Assembly (NCBI RefSeq): GCF_021325795.1
Contig: NZ_JAHPZX010000011.1
Coordinates: forward strand, 1 to 64,000
Reading direction: 5' to 3'
DNA length: 64,000 bases
Source: Bordetella sp. LUAb4
GTDB lineage: Bacteria; Pseudomonadota; Gammaproteobacteria; Burkholderiales; Burkholderiaceae_B
This document shows, piece by piece, positions 9,844 through 19,130 of the stretch. Under the pieces are notes generated by a model. The model saw nothing but the letters and a program-made list of their open reading frames with translations. It had not been told where the DNA came from and made no database searches. The position numbers and the translations under genes were made by a program. Each line of letters begins with the position of its first letter. The stretch's first letter is position 1.

Positions 9844-9967
9844 GATTTTCTGCTGGGGGGAGCCCCCATCGCCCCCCTTCTGGGCTATCGCCCCCGTGCC
9901 CACGCGGTCGCTAGAGATTCTTTGATGACGGGGAAAATCCCCATCGTCCCCCCAGGGCTATCGCCCC
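9844..9967. repeat. Duplicated 52-bp structured element
   Basis: Two imperfect copies of a 52-base element lie at 9844-9895 and 9916-9967. Each begins GATT, has a G-run pairing with a C-run (GGGG...CCCC), continues with CCCCATCG(C/T)CCCCC and ends GGGCTATCGCCCC, which can form a second small hairpin (GGGC-TATC-GCCC). The rest of the acnB-receptor gap (9712-10277) holds the acnB terminator and a Fur-like site; no gene was found in it. Confidence 0.6.
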
Positions 9968-10165
9968 ACAGCACGCGATTGATGATGGCCGGGCGATCGC
10001 CAGGCACTGGTGAACGAGAGGTGCCTCGGACCTGCAGCGCTGCGTGCTCTACCTTGATGCCGCAGCGCCCAGCTTCCACCTTTTCTTCGCAATTCCAAGG
10101 CCGTTCAAGTCGCCCGGACGTCTGATCGGCACAACAGGAGAATTGCAAAAGTCCGTCGCATTACT

Positions 10166-10184
10166 GATAATGCGAACAATTCTT
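10166..10184 (+). promoter_or_regulatory. Possible Fur box upstream of the TonB-dependent receptor
   Basis: GATAATGCGAACAATTCTT matches the classical 19-base Fur consensus at about 13 positions, including the whole left GATAATG. It lies 93 bases before the receptor start, where iron repression of a siderophore receptor would be expected. The match is imperfect on the right half. Confidence 0.45.
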
Positions 10185-10277
10185 GTTTGAAATCAAATTT
10201 CGCCTTACTCCGATAGCCAACGCGCCTGTTCGCGGGGATGCCCCGGGCCGCGTACCTCTCCCCCAATAAGGAATTCA

Positions 10278-12548
10278 ATGACTTCTCCCGCCGCCACCCC
10301 GGCAGGCGCCGCCATGCGCGCTTGTGTCCCAGGCCGCCCGGCGATGCGCCCCACCACCCTGGCCGTGCGCGCCGCGCTGGCCTATGCCGCACTGGGTGCC
10401 GCACCGTTCCTCGGCAATGTCTGGGCGCAGTCGGCACAGTCGGCACAATCAGCCCAGTCGGCCCAAGGAAGCCAGGCGGCCAGCCTCGCCACGACCACCA
10501 CGCTGGCGCCGGTGAACGTCACCGCCACGGTGACCCAAGGCGACGTCCTGCCGCCCACCTACGCCGGTGGCCAGGTGGCCAAGGGCGGACGTTTGGGCAT
10601 ACTGGGTGAACAGGACGCGGCCAACGTGCCCTTCTCGATCACCAGCTTCACGTCCAAGCTGATCGAAGACCAGCAGGCCAAATCGCTGGGCGACGTGCTG
10701 CGCAACGATTCATCCGTGCAGGTCACGAAGGGCTACGGCAACGACGCCCAGCTCTTTGTCGTGCGCGGCTTCGCCCTGAACGGCGATGACATCTCCTATG
10801 GCGGCTTGTACGGCGTCATGCCGCGCCAGATCATTTCCACCCAAGGCATCGAACGCGTCGAACTGTTCAAGGGGCCTAGCGCCTTCCTGAACGGCGTACC
10901 GCCCGGCGGTTCGGGCATCGGCGGCATGGTCAACATCGAACCGAAGCGTGCCGGCGACGAGCCGCTGACCCGCGTCGGCCTGGACTACAGCAGCACGTCG
11001 CAAGTAGGTGTGTCCGCCGACGTCGCGCGCCGCTTCGGCGCCAGCAACCAGTTCGGCATCCGCGTCAACGCCCTGCAGCGTGAAGGCGACGTCGGTATCG
11101 GCGACCAGGGCAATCGCATGACCTTCGGCTCCGTGGGGCTGGACTATCGCGGTGAACGCCTGCGCGCATCGCTGGACTTTGGTTACCAGAAGCAGCGCAC
11201 CAGCGAAGGCCGTCCAATGGTCCGGGTGAAGAGCGGCTTCGACGTGCCGGATGTTCCGTCGGCGCGCCATAACTACGCGCAGCCGTGGACGTACTCGGAA
11301 ACCGAAAACACCTTCGGCATGGCGAAGGCGGAGTACGACCTCACCGACAACTGGACGGCGTTCACCGGCTTTGGCATGAACCATGCCAATGAGTTCGGCT
11401 CCTACTCGTCCCTGAACGTCAATGGCAACGGCGACAGCACGTCGACCCGCATGGACGTTCCCTACCGTTCCGACACCTTTGGCCTGATGACGGGCGTGCG
11501 CGGCAAGTTCGAGACGGGTCCGATCAACCACTCGGTCACCGTGGCATTTTCCAGCAACTATTTGAAGAAACGGTCCGCTTACATCCTGAGTTCAGGCTTC
11601 GCGACCAATCTTTACGACACGCCTGAAGTCGCCGCGCCGACCAGCTTCCCGTTCAAGGGCGGCAATATGAGCGACCCCGGCGTCACCGCGCGTAGCCGCA
11701 TGAGCGGCACGTCGGTGTCCGACACCATGTCGTTCCTGGACGATCGCGTCCTGTTCACGGCGGGCATCCGCCATCAGGACCTGACCACCACCAACTACAA
11801 CTACGACGGTTCGACCCAAAGCAGTTACGACCGCTCCGCCAATTCACCGGTGTTCGGCCTGGTGTTCAAGCCCGTCGAGCACGTGTCGCTCTATGCGAAC
11901 CACATCGAAGGCCTGCAACAGGGCGACACCGCGCCGTCAGAGTCCAACACCCCGGGGCGGATCCTGCCGCCCGGCGAATCGAAGCAGAACGAAGCCGGCG
12001 TCAAGCTGGACATGGGCAACTACGGTGCGTCCTTGGCCGTCTTCCAGATCGAGAAGGATATCGGCCTGCTGCACGACAATGGTGACTTCTCGCCGGCGGG
12101 CCGCCAGCGTAACCGTGGCGTCGAACTGAACGTCTTCGGCGAACCGATGCGTGGCGTGCGTCTGTTGAGCGGCATCACGTTCATCGATCCCAAGCTCACC
12201 AAGACGGGTGACGACACCGAAGGCAACAAGGCGCCTGGCGTGCCCAAGTACACCGCCATCCTGGGCGGCGAATGGGATATGCCGTGGCTGACCGGCTTGA
12301 CCCTGCAAGGCCGCGTCAACCACGCCGGCACGCAATACCTGGATGCCGCCAACAACCAGAAGCTCAAGCCCTACACCACGCTGGATCTGGGCGTGCGTTA
12401 CGCCATGAAGGTGGACAGCCATAACGTCGTGTGGCGTCTGGGTGTGGACAACGTCTTCAACAAGGCTTACTGGTCTTCGGCCTGGGGCGGTTACCTGACG
12501 CAGGGTGACCCGCGCACCACCAAGCTGTCGGTGTCGTTCGACTTCTAA
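10278..12548 (+). CDS. TonB-dependent siderophore receptor
   Basis: A 756-residue outer-membrane receptor. A signal sequence (about residues 23-51) is followed by a TonB-box-like segment LAPVNVTA, a plug domain (about 85-210, with SLGDVLRNDSSVQV, FVVRGF and ERVELFKGPSAFLNG), and a 22-strand barrel that ends in the aromatic terminus VSFDF. It should import a ferric siderophore using TonB energy; the ligand is not identifiable. Four 9-base repeats encode SAQ-SAQ-SAQ-SAQ just after the signal peptide. AAGGA about six bases upstream supports the ATG. A Fur-like site lies upstream and a terminator at 12608 follows. Confidence 0.92.
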   Translation: MTSPAATPAGAAMRACVPGRPAMRPTTLAVRAALAYAALGAAPFLGNVWAQSAQSAQSAQSAQGSQAASLATTTTLAPVNVTATVTQGDVLPPTYAGGQVAKGGRLGILGEQDAANVPFSITSFTSKLIEDQQAKSLGDVLRNDSSVQVTKGYGNDAQLFVVRGFALNGDDISYGGLYGVMPRQIISTQGIERVELFKGPSAFLNGVPPGGSGIGGMVNIEPKRAGDEPLTRVGLDYSSTSQVGVSADVARRFGASNQFGIRVNALQREGDVGIGDQGNRMTFGSVGLDYRGERLRASLDFGYQKQRTSEGRPMVRVKSGFDVPDVPSARHNYAQPWTYSETENTFGMAKAEYDLTDNWTAFTGFGMNHANEFGSYSSLNVNGNGDSTSTRMDVPYRSDTFGLMTGVRGKFETGPINHSVTVAFSSNYLKKRSAYILSSGFATNLYDTPEVAAPTSFPFKGGNMSDPGVTARSRMSGTSVSDTMSFLDDRVLFTAGIRHQDLTTTNYNYDGSTQSSYDRSANSPVFGLVFKPVEHVSLYANHIEGLQQGDTAPSESNTPGRILPPGESKQNEAGVKLDMGNYGASLAVFQIEKDIGLLHDNGDFSPAGRQRNRGVELNVFGEPMRGVRLLSGITFIDPKLTKTGDDTEGNKAPGVPKYTAILGGEWDMPWLTGLTLQGRVNHAGTQYLDAANNQKLKPYTTLDLGVRYAMKVDSHNVVWRLGVDNVFNKAYWSSAWGGYLTQGDPRTTKLSVSFDF
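10431..10466 (+). repeat. Four 9-bp tandem repeats in the receptor gene
   Basis: Units TCGGCACAG, TCGGCACAA, TCAGCCCAG and TCGGCCCAA run head to tail in frame and encode Ser-Ala-Gln four times at the junction of signal peptide and plug domain. Confidence 0.85.
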
Positions 12549-12607
12549 GCGAGGACAACCAAGCAACGACAAGACCGCGGCCGCTGCGCAGCGGGAATGA
12601 AGAAAAG

Positions 12608-12637
12608 AGGGACCTGTGCTTGGCACAGGTCCCTTTC
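12608..12637 (+). terminator. Terminator after the TonB-dependent receptor
   Basis: A perfect 12-base-pair stem (12608-12619 with 12623-12634), containing GGGACCTGTGC and its complement around a three-base loop, ends in TTTC. The U-tract is short, but stem strength is high. Confidence 0.75.
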
Positions 12638-12823
12638 GCATTTCAGAGCGACAGGCCTCGTCCATGCCGTGATTTCCCAGGCTTCCGCAATAATCCCGTC
12701 TGTGTAAAATCCGCCATCAGAATCGCAGATGCGTGCTCCGCCAGCCTACCGCTGCACGGTTGATGAAGACCCGCCCAATCGATCACATGGAAATCGGAGT
12801 GACCACGGCGGTCGATTGAAACC

Positions 12824-15664
12824 ATGCAGCCTGAACCTATCGCAAGTGCGGATACGACAGCGACGGACGTCCGCTGGTATTTCGGCGCCTTCGTCCTGTG
12901 GGAAGCACAGCGCCGGCTGGAACGTTCCGGCGAGGCGGTCCGGGTGGGTCCGCGCGCTTTCGACCTGCTGCTGCAACTCCTCAAGCGTGCCGGCGAGTTC
13001 ATCAGCAAAGACGAACTGCTGGCGGCAGTCTGGGCCGACGTGGTGGTCGAAGAAGCCAGCGTCCGCGTCCACATGTCCACGCTGCGTAAGACCCTGGGAG
13101 AGCCTGGCGGCAACGACGGCTGCACGCAGTGGATATCCACCCTGCCCCTGCGCGGCTACCGCTTCAACGGCCGTGTCCATCGGCAAGCGGCCGACGTCGC
13201 GATCACCGCTACCAACCCGTCCCCCGCCTCGGCTCCAGCCCGTTTCACACCCTTGCCAGTGCGCATGACCGAACTGGTCGGCCGCGGCCTCGATGTGAAG
13301 CGCGTCCTGAAATCGCTGGAGAACTGCCGCCTGGTCACGGTCGTCGGCACTGGTGGCATCGGCAAGACACGCCTGGCGATCCACGCCGCCGAGTCGCACC
13401 AACGCCGACACGGCGCCGAGGTCGCCTTCATCGATCTTTCCCCGCTGATCTCGCAGGATCACGTGCTTGGCACCTTGGCTCGTGCCGTGGGCATCCCGGC
13501 CGACGTGCCTGACATCGCCCAAGCCATCACCCAGCGCCTGACGGACCGCGAGGTGCTTCTGTTGATCGACAACTGCGAGCATGTGGTGGATACGTTGGCG
13601 CTGCCTGTCGCCAACTTGCTGTCCGTGCTGCCCGGTCTGCGCATTCTGGCGACCAGCCGCGAACCACTGCGCATAAACGGTGAGCATGTCCTGCGGCTGC
13701 CAGCCCTGGCGGTACCGGACACCGCACCCATATCGCTCGAACAGGCCCTCCAATGGCCTTCCGTCGCATTGTTGGTAGAGCGGGCCAAGGCTGCGGGCGC
13801 AGGCGCGTTCGATGACTCCCACGGCGCGCTACTGGCCAACATCTCGCGGCAGGTCGACGGCATCCCATTGGCCATCGAGCTGGTGGCCGCACGCCTGGGC
13901 GTACAGCCCGTCGCTGACCTTGCGCAAAGGCTGGACGACCATATGCGTCTGTACGCCTTCAGCCGGGCTGCCACGGCACGCCACCGCACGCTTGCCGCGG
14001 CGCTCGACTGGAGCATCGCCCTGCTGAGCGAAGACGAACTGCAGCTGTTCCGCTGGCTATCCGTGTTCCGCGGCCGGTTCGATGTCGAATCCGCGCTGGG
14101 CGTCACCGCGGCCGGCATGAACGCCGAGGTCGCCTTCGACGCCCTGATCTCATTGGTCAATAAATCGCTGGTCTTCTTCGACAGCAACGATGCCGTCGCT
14201 CCCTATCGCCTGCTCGACACGACGCGCAGCTACGCCGCGACGCTGCTGGCACAGAGCGACGAACGCCCGGCGCTGCTGCGGCGCCATGCCGTGCTGATGC
14301 GCGACCTGATGAAGGCCGTGGCGGCGGAGCTGTCGGACCTGGCCGAGCAGGCCTGGACCGACCGGTATGCCCACCGCCTGGACGACCTGCGCTTCGCGCT
14401 CGAAGTCTGCCTGACACAGCAGCCGGATGCGAAGATGGCCGCATCGCTGCTGACGGCGTCGGCGCCCTTATGGTTCCACCTGGCCCAGGTCGTCGAATAC
14501 CGCGACCGGGTCGCCGCCGCGCTCGAACTGGTACAAGGGCAGCCCGTGCCGGACATCGAAACGGCGACCTGGCTCAACACCGCGCTGGTCAGTGCCATGC
14601 TGCACACCGGCAGGTTGACGCCGGAGCTCGCCGCCGCCGCGGACCAGGCCCTGGCAGGTGCATTGGCGGTGCAGGTTCCCGTGCTGGAGCTGCAAGCCCG
14701 CTGGGGACGCTGCACCTATGACATGTTCCGTGGCGAATATGCCCCGGCGCTGGATCAGGGCCATACGCTGATGGCCGCCGCGCAATCGTGGTCCGACCCC
14801 GCCGCGCTGAATCTGGCGCATCGCGTGATGGCGATGGCGAACCATTTCTGCGGCAACTTCGACGTGTCAAGGCAGCACAGCGAGGCTTCCGTACGCATCG
14901 GCGGCGGCCTGGGCCATGCCCGCGCCAATATGGTTGGTGTCAACGCCATCGTCGCGGCGAAGGCCATGTTGTGCCGCACGCTCTGGGTGCAGGGAGAAAC
15001 GACCAAAGCCCTGGCCGAAGCCGCTGACGCGGTGGCACGCGCGCAAGCGGCCGGCTGGGCAGTTTCGCTGTGCTCCGCCCTATACGGCGCCTGCCCGGTC
15101 GCACTGTGGGCGGGCGAGCAAGACCTTGCCAGCAAGTGGGTGGCGCTCATGATGGACGAGGCACAGCGCAGGGGTCTGGTGGGGTGGCTGCGCTATGCCG
15201 AATGGTTCGCTCAAGGCTTGCACGTGCAACAGGCGCACAAGCAGACCACCCGCATAAGGGAAATGGCCTGCCCCTTCGCGCCCCTTGACGCGCCGCGCAA
15301 TGAGATGCTGGTGACCTTCTGCGCGGATTGGGTCGACGAAGAACTGATCGCACGAGTTGCCCGCGGTGCAAGTCCCTGGGTGGCGGCGGAAGTCTGGCGC
15401 GCGGCGGGCTGGCGCGCCGAGCAGGCTTCGGACAGCGCCGCAGCGGAAACCTTCTATATGCGTGCGGTCGAAACAGCCAGGGAACAAGGCGCGGTGGCTT
15501 GGGAACTACGCGCCGCGCTGAGCCTGGCTAAGTTGTGGGCCAGCCTTGGCCGCCAGGCGCAGGCCCTACAGCTGTTGGACCAAAGCTGCGCCACTGCACC
15601 GCCCGATGGCAAGAATGCCGCGCTGGAGCGGGCGCAAGGGCTACGCACGCAACTCGTCGCCTGA
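12824..15664 (+). CDS. Winged-helix DNA-binding STAND ATPase regulator
   Basis: A 946-residue signal-transduction ATPase. Residues 15-115 form an OmpR/PhoB-type winged helix (VRVGPRAFDLLLQLLK, VHMSTLRKTLGE, ISTLPLRGYRF). A STAND/NB-ARC nucleotide-binding region follows at about 145-420, with Walker A VVGTGGIGKTRLA near 170-182 and Walker B LLLIDNCE near 245-252. From about 480 to the end it is helical and TPR-like and probably senses a ligand or partner. Such proteins switch from ADP-bound monomer to ATP-bound oligomer and activate nearby genes. It converges on an alpha/beta hydrolase gene with a gap of only six bases, so the hydrolase is one candidate target. Confidence 0.85.
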   Translation: MQPEPIASADTTATDVRWYFGAFVLWEAQRRLERSGEAVRVGPRAFDLLLQLLKRAGEFISKDELLAAVWADVVVEEASVRVHMSTLRKTLGEPGGNDGCTQWISTLPLRGYRFNGRVHRQAADVAITATNPSPASAPARFTPLPVRMTELVGRGLDVKRVLKSLENCRLVTVVGTGGIGKTRLAIHAAESHQRRHGAEVAFIDLSPLISQDHVLGTLARAVGIPADVPDIAQAITQRLTDREVLLLIDNCEHVVDTLALPVANLLSVLPGLRILATSREPLRINGEHVLRLPALAVPDTAPISLEQALQWPSVALLVERAKAAGAGAFDDSHGALLANISRQVDGIPLAIELVAARLGVQPVADLAQRLDDHMRLYAFSRAATARHRTLAAALDWSIALLSEDELQLFRWLSVFRGRFDVESALGVTAAGMNAEVAFDALISLVNKSLVFFDSNDAVAPYRLLDTTRSYAATLLAQSDERPALLRRHAVLMRDLMKAVAAELSDLAEQAWTDRYAHRLDDLRFALEVCLTQQPDAKMAASLLTASAPLWFHLAQVVEYRDRVAAALELVQGQPVPDIETATWLNTALVSAMLHTGRLTPELAAAADQALAGALAVQVPVLELQARWGRCTYDMFRGEYAPALDQGHTLMAAAQSWSDPAALNLAHRVMAMANHFCGNFDVSRQHSEASVRIGGGLGHARANMVGVNAIVAAKAMLCRTLWVQGETTKALAEAADAVARAQAAGWAVSLCSALYGACPVALWAGEQDLASKWVALMMDEAQRRGLVGWLRYAEWFAQGLHVQQAHKQTTRIREMACPFAPLDAPRNEMLVTFCADWVDEELIARVARGASPWVAAEVWRAAGWRAEQASDSAAAETFYMRAVETAREQGAVAWELRAALSLAKLWASLGRQAQALQLLDQSCATAPPDGKNAALERAQGLRTQLVA

Positions 15665-15670
15665 CGTTTC

Positions 15671-16516
15671 TCAGGGCCGAGCCGCCGCCCCGATCGCGTT
15701 TGCCGCTTCAACGATCAGGCTGGCGACCTGTTTCGGGTTCGATGCCATGACTGCATGCGAGCCGCCCTTGACCACGACCGTCTTCACCGATTTGGCCCGC
15801 GTCGCCATGTAACCCAATGCGGAAGGCGGAATGCATTTGTCGGCGTCGCCATAAATAAACCATGACGGCACGTTCTTCCACGCAACAGCCGGCACCGATT
15901 CGCTGAACGCGCCCGCGGCAATGGGACGTTGCGTCAGCGCCATCAGGTTGGCGAGTGCCGGCGCCACATCCGCGGCATATTGCGCGGGAAATTTATCCTG
16001 CTGGATGTACAAGTCCTTGGCGCCGTCCGCCTGCACTACCGGTGGCAACAGCGTCGCGTCCAGCGTGCTACCCGGAAACCTGGCCGAGATATCCACCGCG
16101 GCCTCGCCCGCTTCCGGCGCGAACGCCGCGACGTAAACCAAAGCGCGAACATTGGCCTTGCCGGCAGCGGCGGCGGAAATGACCGAACCGCCGTACGAGT
16201 GCCCAACCAGAACGACCGGCCCCTGAATCGAGGCCAACAACGCTCCCACATGGTCGGCGTCGTACTTCAGCCCACGCAGCGGGTTGGCCGCGGCAATGAC
16301 GGGATAGTGCTGCGCGCGCAAGGCCCGCGCCACATCGTTCCAACTGGCTGACTCGGCGAACGCGCCATGGACCAGCACGATGGTGGGCTTGGCTTGCGCC
16401 GACGCTGACGCTGACGCTGACGGTGTGGCGCCGGCGGCGTCGGCCGGCGCGGCAAGGGTCAGCGCCAGGGTGCCCAATAGGGCAACCGCGCAAACCAGCT
16501 TGAAAAGTATCTTCAT
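15671..16516 (-). CDS. Exported alpha/beta hydrolase
   Basis: A 281-residue protein with a signal peptide (residues 1-27, ending ADAAG), so it acts in the periplasm or outside the cell. The alpha/beta hydrolase fold is shown by VLVHGAF (oxyanion loop), the nucleophile elbow GHSYGGS with Ser107, an acid residue in YGDADKCIP (Asp224 or Asp226) and His254 in GGSHAVM. It belongs to the short hydrolase group often annotated as esterases; the substrate is unknown. Four hexamer repeats (16401-16424) encode the SASASASA linker after the signal peptide. AAGGAA supports the ATG at 16516. Confidence 0.88.
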   Translation of the reverse strand: MKILFKLVCAVALLGTLALTLAAPADAAGATPSASASASAQAKPTIVLVHGAFAESASWNDVARALRAQHYPVIAAANPLRGLKYDADHVGALLASIQGPVVLVGHSYGGSVISAAAAGKANVRALVYVAAFAPEAGEAAVDISARFPGSTLDATLLPPVVQADGAKDLYIQQDKFPAQYAADVAPALANLMALTQRPIAAGAFSESVPAVAWKNVPSWFIYGDADKCIPPSALGYMATRAKSVKTVVVKGGSHAVMASNPKQVASLIVEAANAIGAAARP

Positions 16517-16877
16517 TTCGATTCCTTGGATGGGTGGCCTCAGTACGGCTGGGGCTCCGCTTCGCGAGCTTCGCGGTACGGCTCGAATACTAGATTCCGC
16601 CATGGGCTTGAAGTAGGCCCTGCGACGTCCCTGCTGTGTTGCCCGCATGGCATCAATCCCCGGCCCATCCAGGCCACGCGGTCGCGTTGCGCTCGAAGCG
16701 CCATAACAAACCTTGACATGGCTTAACTGGCCGGTGGCTTGATTTGCACGCAAAGTAAGGGCGTCGATTCAACGAAGGCTCGGCATCCCGACATCACATT
16801 TCTTCGTTACCTCGCTTCATTTCCATCCCTTCGTTGTCCCCCATCCTCACCGCATCGCTCTCCGGAGGAGCCGTCCC
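16517..16877. other. Divergent intergenic region
   Basis: This 361-bp gap lies between the exported hydrolase (minus strand) and a LysR gene (plus strand) and should hold promoters for both. A perfect -35 hexamer TTGACA is at 16713-16718, but no good -10 follows at 16-18 bases. No gene was found. Confidence 0.4.
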
Positions 16878-17918
16878 ATGAGCATCCCTATTCTTCTCCC
16901 GTCTTCCTCCCCTCCCCTGGCGCCCAGGATGGACTCGCTGGCCTCCAGCTTCGCCACCAGCTATACGGGAGTGCTCGCCTTCATTGCTGTCGTCACCGAA
17001 GGCAGCTTCGCACGCGCCGCCGATCGCCTGGGCATCGGCCGTTCCGCCGTCAGCCGCAACGTGCGGCGCCTGGAAGATCAACTGGACGTCCAGCTCTTTC
17101 GTCGCACGACCCGCAGCACCACGCTCACGCGCGAGGGCGAAGTCTTCTACACCAACTGCCATTCGGGAGTGGACCGCATCGTCCGCGCCGTCGAGGACAT
17201 GCGCGACCTGCGCCATGGGCCGCCACGTGGGCACCTGCGTATCAGCGCACCGGTCGGCTTCGGCCGCCGCGTTGTCGCGCCCTTGCTGGGGGAATTCCGC
17301 GCCTCCTATCCGGACGTCACTATCGATCTGCTGCTGGACGACAAGCCCACCGATTTCACGTCAGACCGCGTCGACATCGCCTTTCGCGACGGCCGCATGG
17401 AAGACGCCCAGATCATCGCCAGGCAGATCATCCCCATGCCGCTGCTGGTGTGCGCATCGCCCGCCTATCGCGCGGCCCGCGGCCTACCCGCCACCGTGGA
17501 TGCACTGGCCGAACACGATTGCATCAACTTCCGCTACACCTACGGCCGCATCTTCGAATGGGAGTTCAATCTCGACGGCCAGCCACGCAAGTTCCTGCCA
17601 CCGGCCAAACTGGCGTACAACGACGTCGATCTGGTCCTGCAGGCCGTGCTGGACGGCCATGGCATTGCCCAGTTGCCAGGTTACCTGGCGTGCGAATCGC
17701 TCAGAACCGGCGCCCTGCTGCCCTGCCTGGTCGAATACGCGCCCGAGCAAAGCGGCCACTACATGTGCTACCTCAGCCGGCGCCACCTGCCTCCGCGCAT
17801 GCGTGTATTCATCGACTTCATGACCATGAAGATCAGAGCGGCCGAATTGAACCGGCTGGACGACACAAGTCCGCCGACGGCCACCGCCGCGATTGGTGCA
17901 ATGACGGCACCAGTCTGA
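16878..17918 (+). CDS. LysR-family transcriptional regulator
   Basis: A 346-residue LysR regulator of the CrgA/DsdC-like class. The helix-turn-helix lies at about residues 33-90 (VLAFIAVVTEGSFARAADRLGIGRSAVSRNVRRLE), after an N-terminal extension of about 30 residues. The effector domain has the usual RISAPVGFGRRVVAPLL and FRDGRMEDA segments. The ATG at 16878 has CGGAGGAG about seven bases upstream; a second ATG at residue 18 would remove most of the extension. It is transcribed toward the Tat-exported hydrolase 150 bases downstream, its most likely target together with the catalase. Confidence 0.88.
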   Translation: MSIPILLPSSSPPLAPRMDSLASSFATSYTGVLAFIAVVTEGSFARAADRLGIGRSAVSRNVRRLEDQLDVQLFRRTTRSTTLTREGEVFYTNCHSGVDRIVRAVEDMRDLRHGPPRGHLRISAPVGFGRRVVAPLLGEFRASYPDVTIDLLLDDKPTDFTSDRVDIAFRDGRMEDAQIIARQIIPMPLLVCASPAYRAARGLPATVDALAEHDCINFRYTYGRIFEWEFNLDGQPRKFLPPAKLAYNDVDLVLQAVLDGHGIAQLPGYLACESLRTGALLPCLVEYAPEQSGHYMCYLSRRHLPPRMRVFIDFMTMKIRAAELNRLDDTSPPTATAAIGAMTAPV

Positions 17919-18071
17919 GTCCCTCGGCACATCTACTCCGGCCCTCGCGTCGAGCCTAGGATTAGCACACTGCGAAAACAACGCAAGACCACTGCGGGAC
18001 CACGGCACAACCGCTAGTCCCCCGCGCGTATACCGAGACATCACGCTGCCCCTTCTTCAACAGGAACTTCC

Positions 18072-19043
18072 ATGAAAACCGCAAGCAACCCTACCCGCCG
18101 CACCCTGATCGCGACCGGCAGCGCCGTCGCCGCCGGCGCCTTCATGCTCGGCATGAAGCGCAACGCGGACGCGGCAACCCGCAACGATCCTCCCTCATCT
18201 TCCCGGAGCCTTTCCATGACGAACAGCACCATCACCACGCAAGACGGCACGCAGATCTATTACAAGGACTGGGGTGAAGGCCCCGTGGTCACGTTCTCCC
18301 ACGGTTGGCCGCTGAACGCCGACGCCTGGGACGGCCAGATGCACTTCCTGGCCAGCAACGGCTTCCGCGTCATCGCCCATGACCGGCGCGGACACGGGCG
18401 TTCGACCCAGTCGTCGTCGAACAACGATATGAACGGCTACGCCGATGACCTGGCTGCGCTATTCGAGGCCCTCGACCTGAAGAAGGTCACCATGGTGGGC
18501 CACTCCACCGGCGGCGGCGAAGTGGCCCGCTACATCGGCCGCCATGGCAGCGCGCGAGTCGCCAAGGCCGTGCTGATCGGCGCCGTGCCCCCCGTCATGG
18601 TGAAGTCGGTGACGAACCCCGAAGGCCTGCCGCTCGAAGTGTTCGACAAGATCCGCGCCGGCGTGGCCGGTGACCGATCGCAGTTCTACAAAGATCTGGC
18701 CGTGCCTTTCTACGGCGCCAACCGCCCGGGCTCCAAGGTGTCTCAAGGCATGCTGGACCAGTTCTGGCTGTGGAGCATGCAAAGCGGGCAGAAGAATGCC
18801 TACGAATGCGTCAAGGCATTCTCCGAGACCGATTTCACGGAGGACCTGAAAAAGATCAACGTGCCCACCCTGATCATGCATGGCGATGACGACCAGATCG
18901 TGCCGATCAACGACTCCGCCAAGAAATCCGTGCATCTTATCCGGGGCGCCCGGGCCATCTACTATCCCGGCGCGCCACACGGACTGACCACGACGCTGCA
19001 GGACCAGGTCAACAAGGATCTGCTGGCGTTCCTGCGCAGCTGA
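18072..19043 (+). CDS. Tat-exported alpha/beta hydrolase, chloroperoxidase/perhydrolase-like
   Basis: A 323-residue protein with a twin-arginine signal (Arg9-Arg10 in [11 protein letters not shown], then a mild hydrophobic stretch). From residue 49 it matches the cofactor-free haloperoxidase/perhydrolase group: [21 protein letters not shown], nucleophile Ser145 in GHSTGGGE, acid in HGDDDQIVP near Asp274, and His303 in GAPHGLT. Such enzymes hydrolyse esters and some make peracids from hydrogen peroxide. An internal ATG at 18216 carries its own GGAG seven bases upstream, which would give a 275-residue cytosolic form at the normal length of the family. An unknown gene and a catalase follow on the same strand. 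Confidence 0.88.
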   Translation: MKTASNPTRRTLIATGSAVAAGAFMLGMKRNADAATRNDPPSSSRSLSMTNSTITTQDGTQIYYKDWGEGPVVTFSHGWPLNADAWDGQMHFLASNGFRVIAHDRRGHGRSTQSSSNNDMNGYADDLAALFEALDLKKVTMVGHSTGGGEVARYIGRHGSARVAKAVLIGAVPPVMVKSVTNPEGLPLEVFDKIRAGVAGDRSQFYKDLAVPFYGANRPGSKVSQGMLDQFWLWSMQSGQKNAYECVKAFSETDFTEDLKKINVPTLIMHGDDDQIVPINDSAKKSVHLIRGARAIYYPGAPHGLTTTLQDQVNKDLLAFLRS

Positions 19044-19130
19044 TTGCACGAACCGCGCAAGCGGCCGGGCCACGATCGGTAGCCAGCAGATCAAGGCCCA
19101 TTCCTCCCGCCCGGAGTTCCACGTAGCATC

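Noticed and set aside
9751-10125. Small frames in the acnB-receptor gap
   Set aside because: They cover the acnB terminator and the duplicated hairpin element; composition does not look coding.
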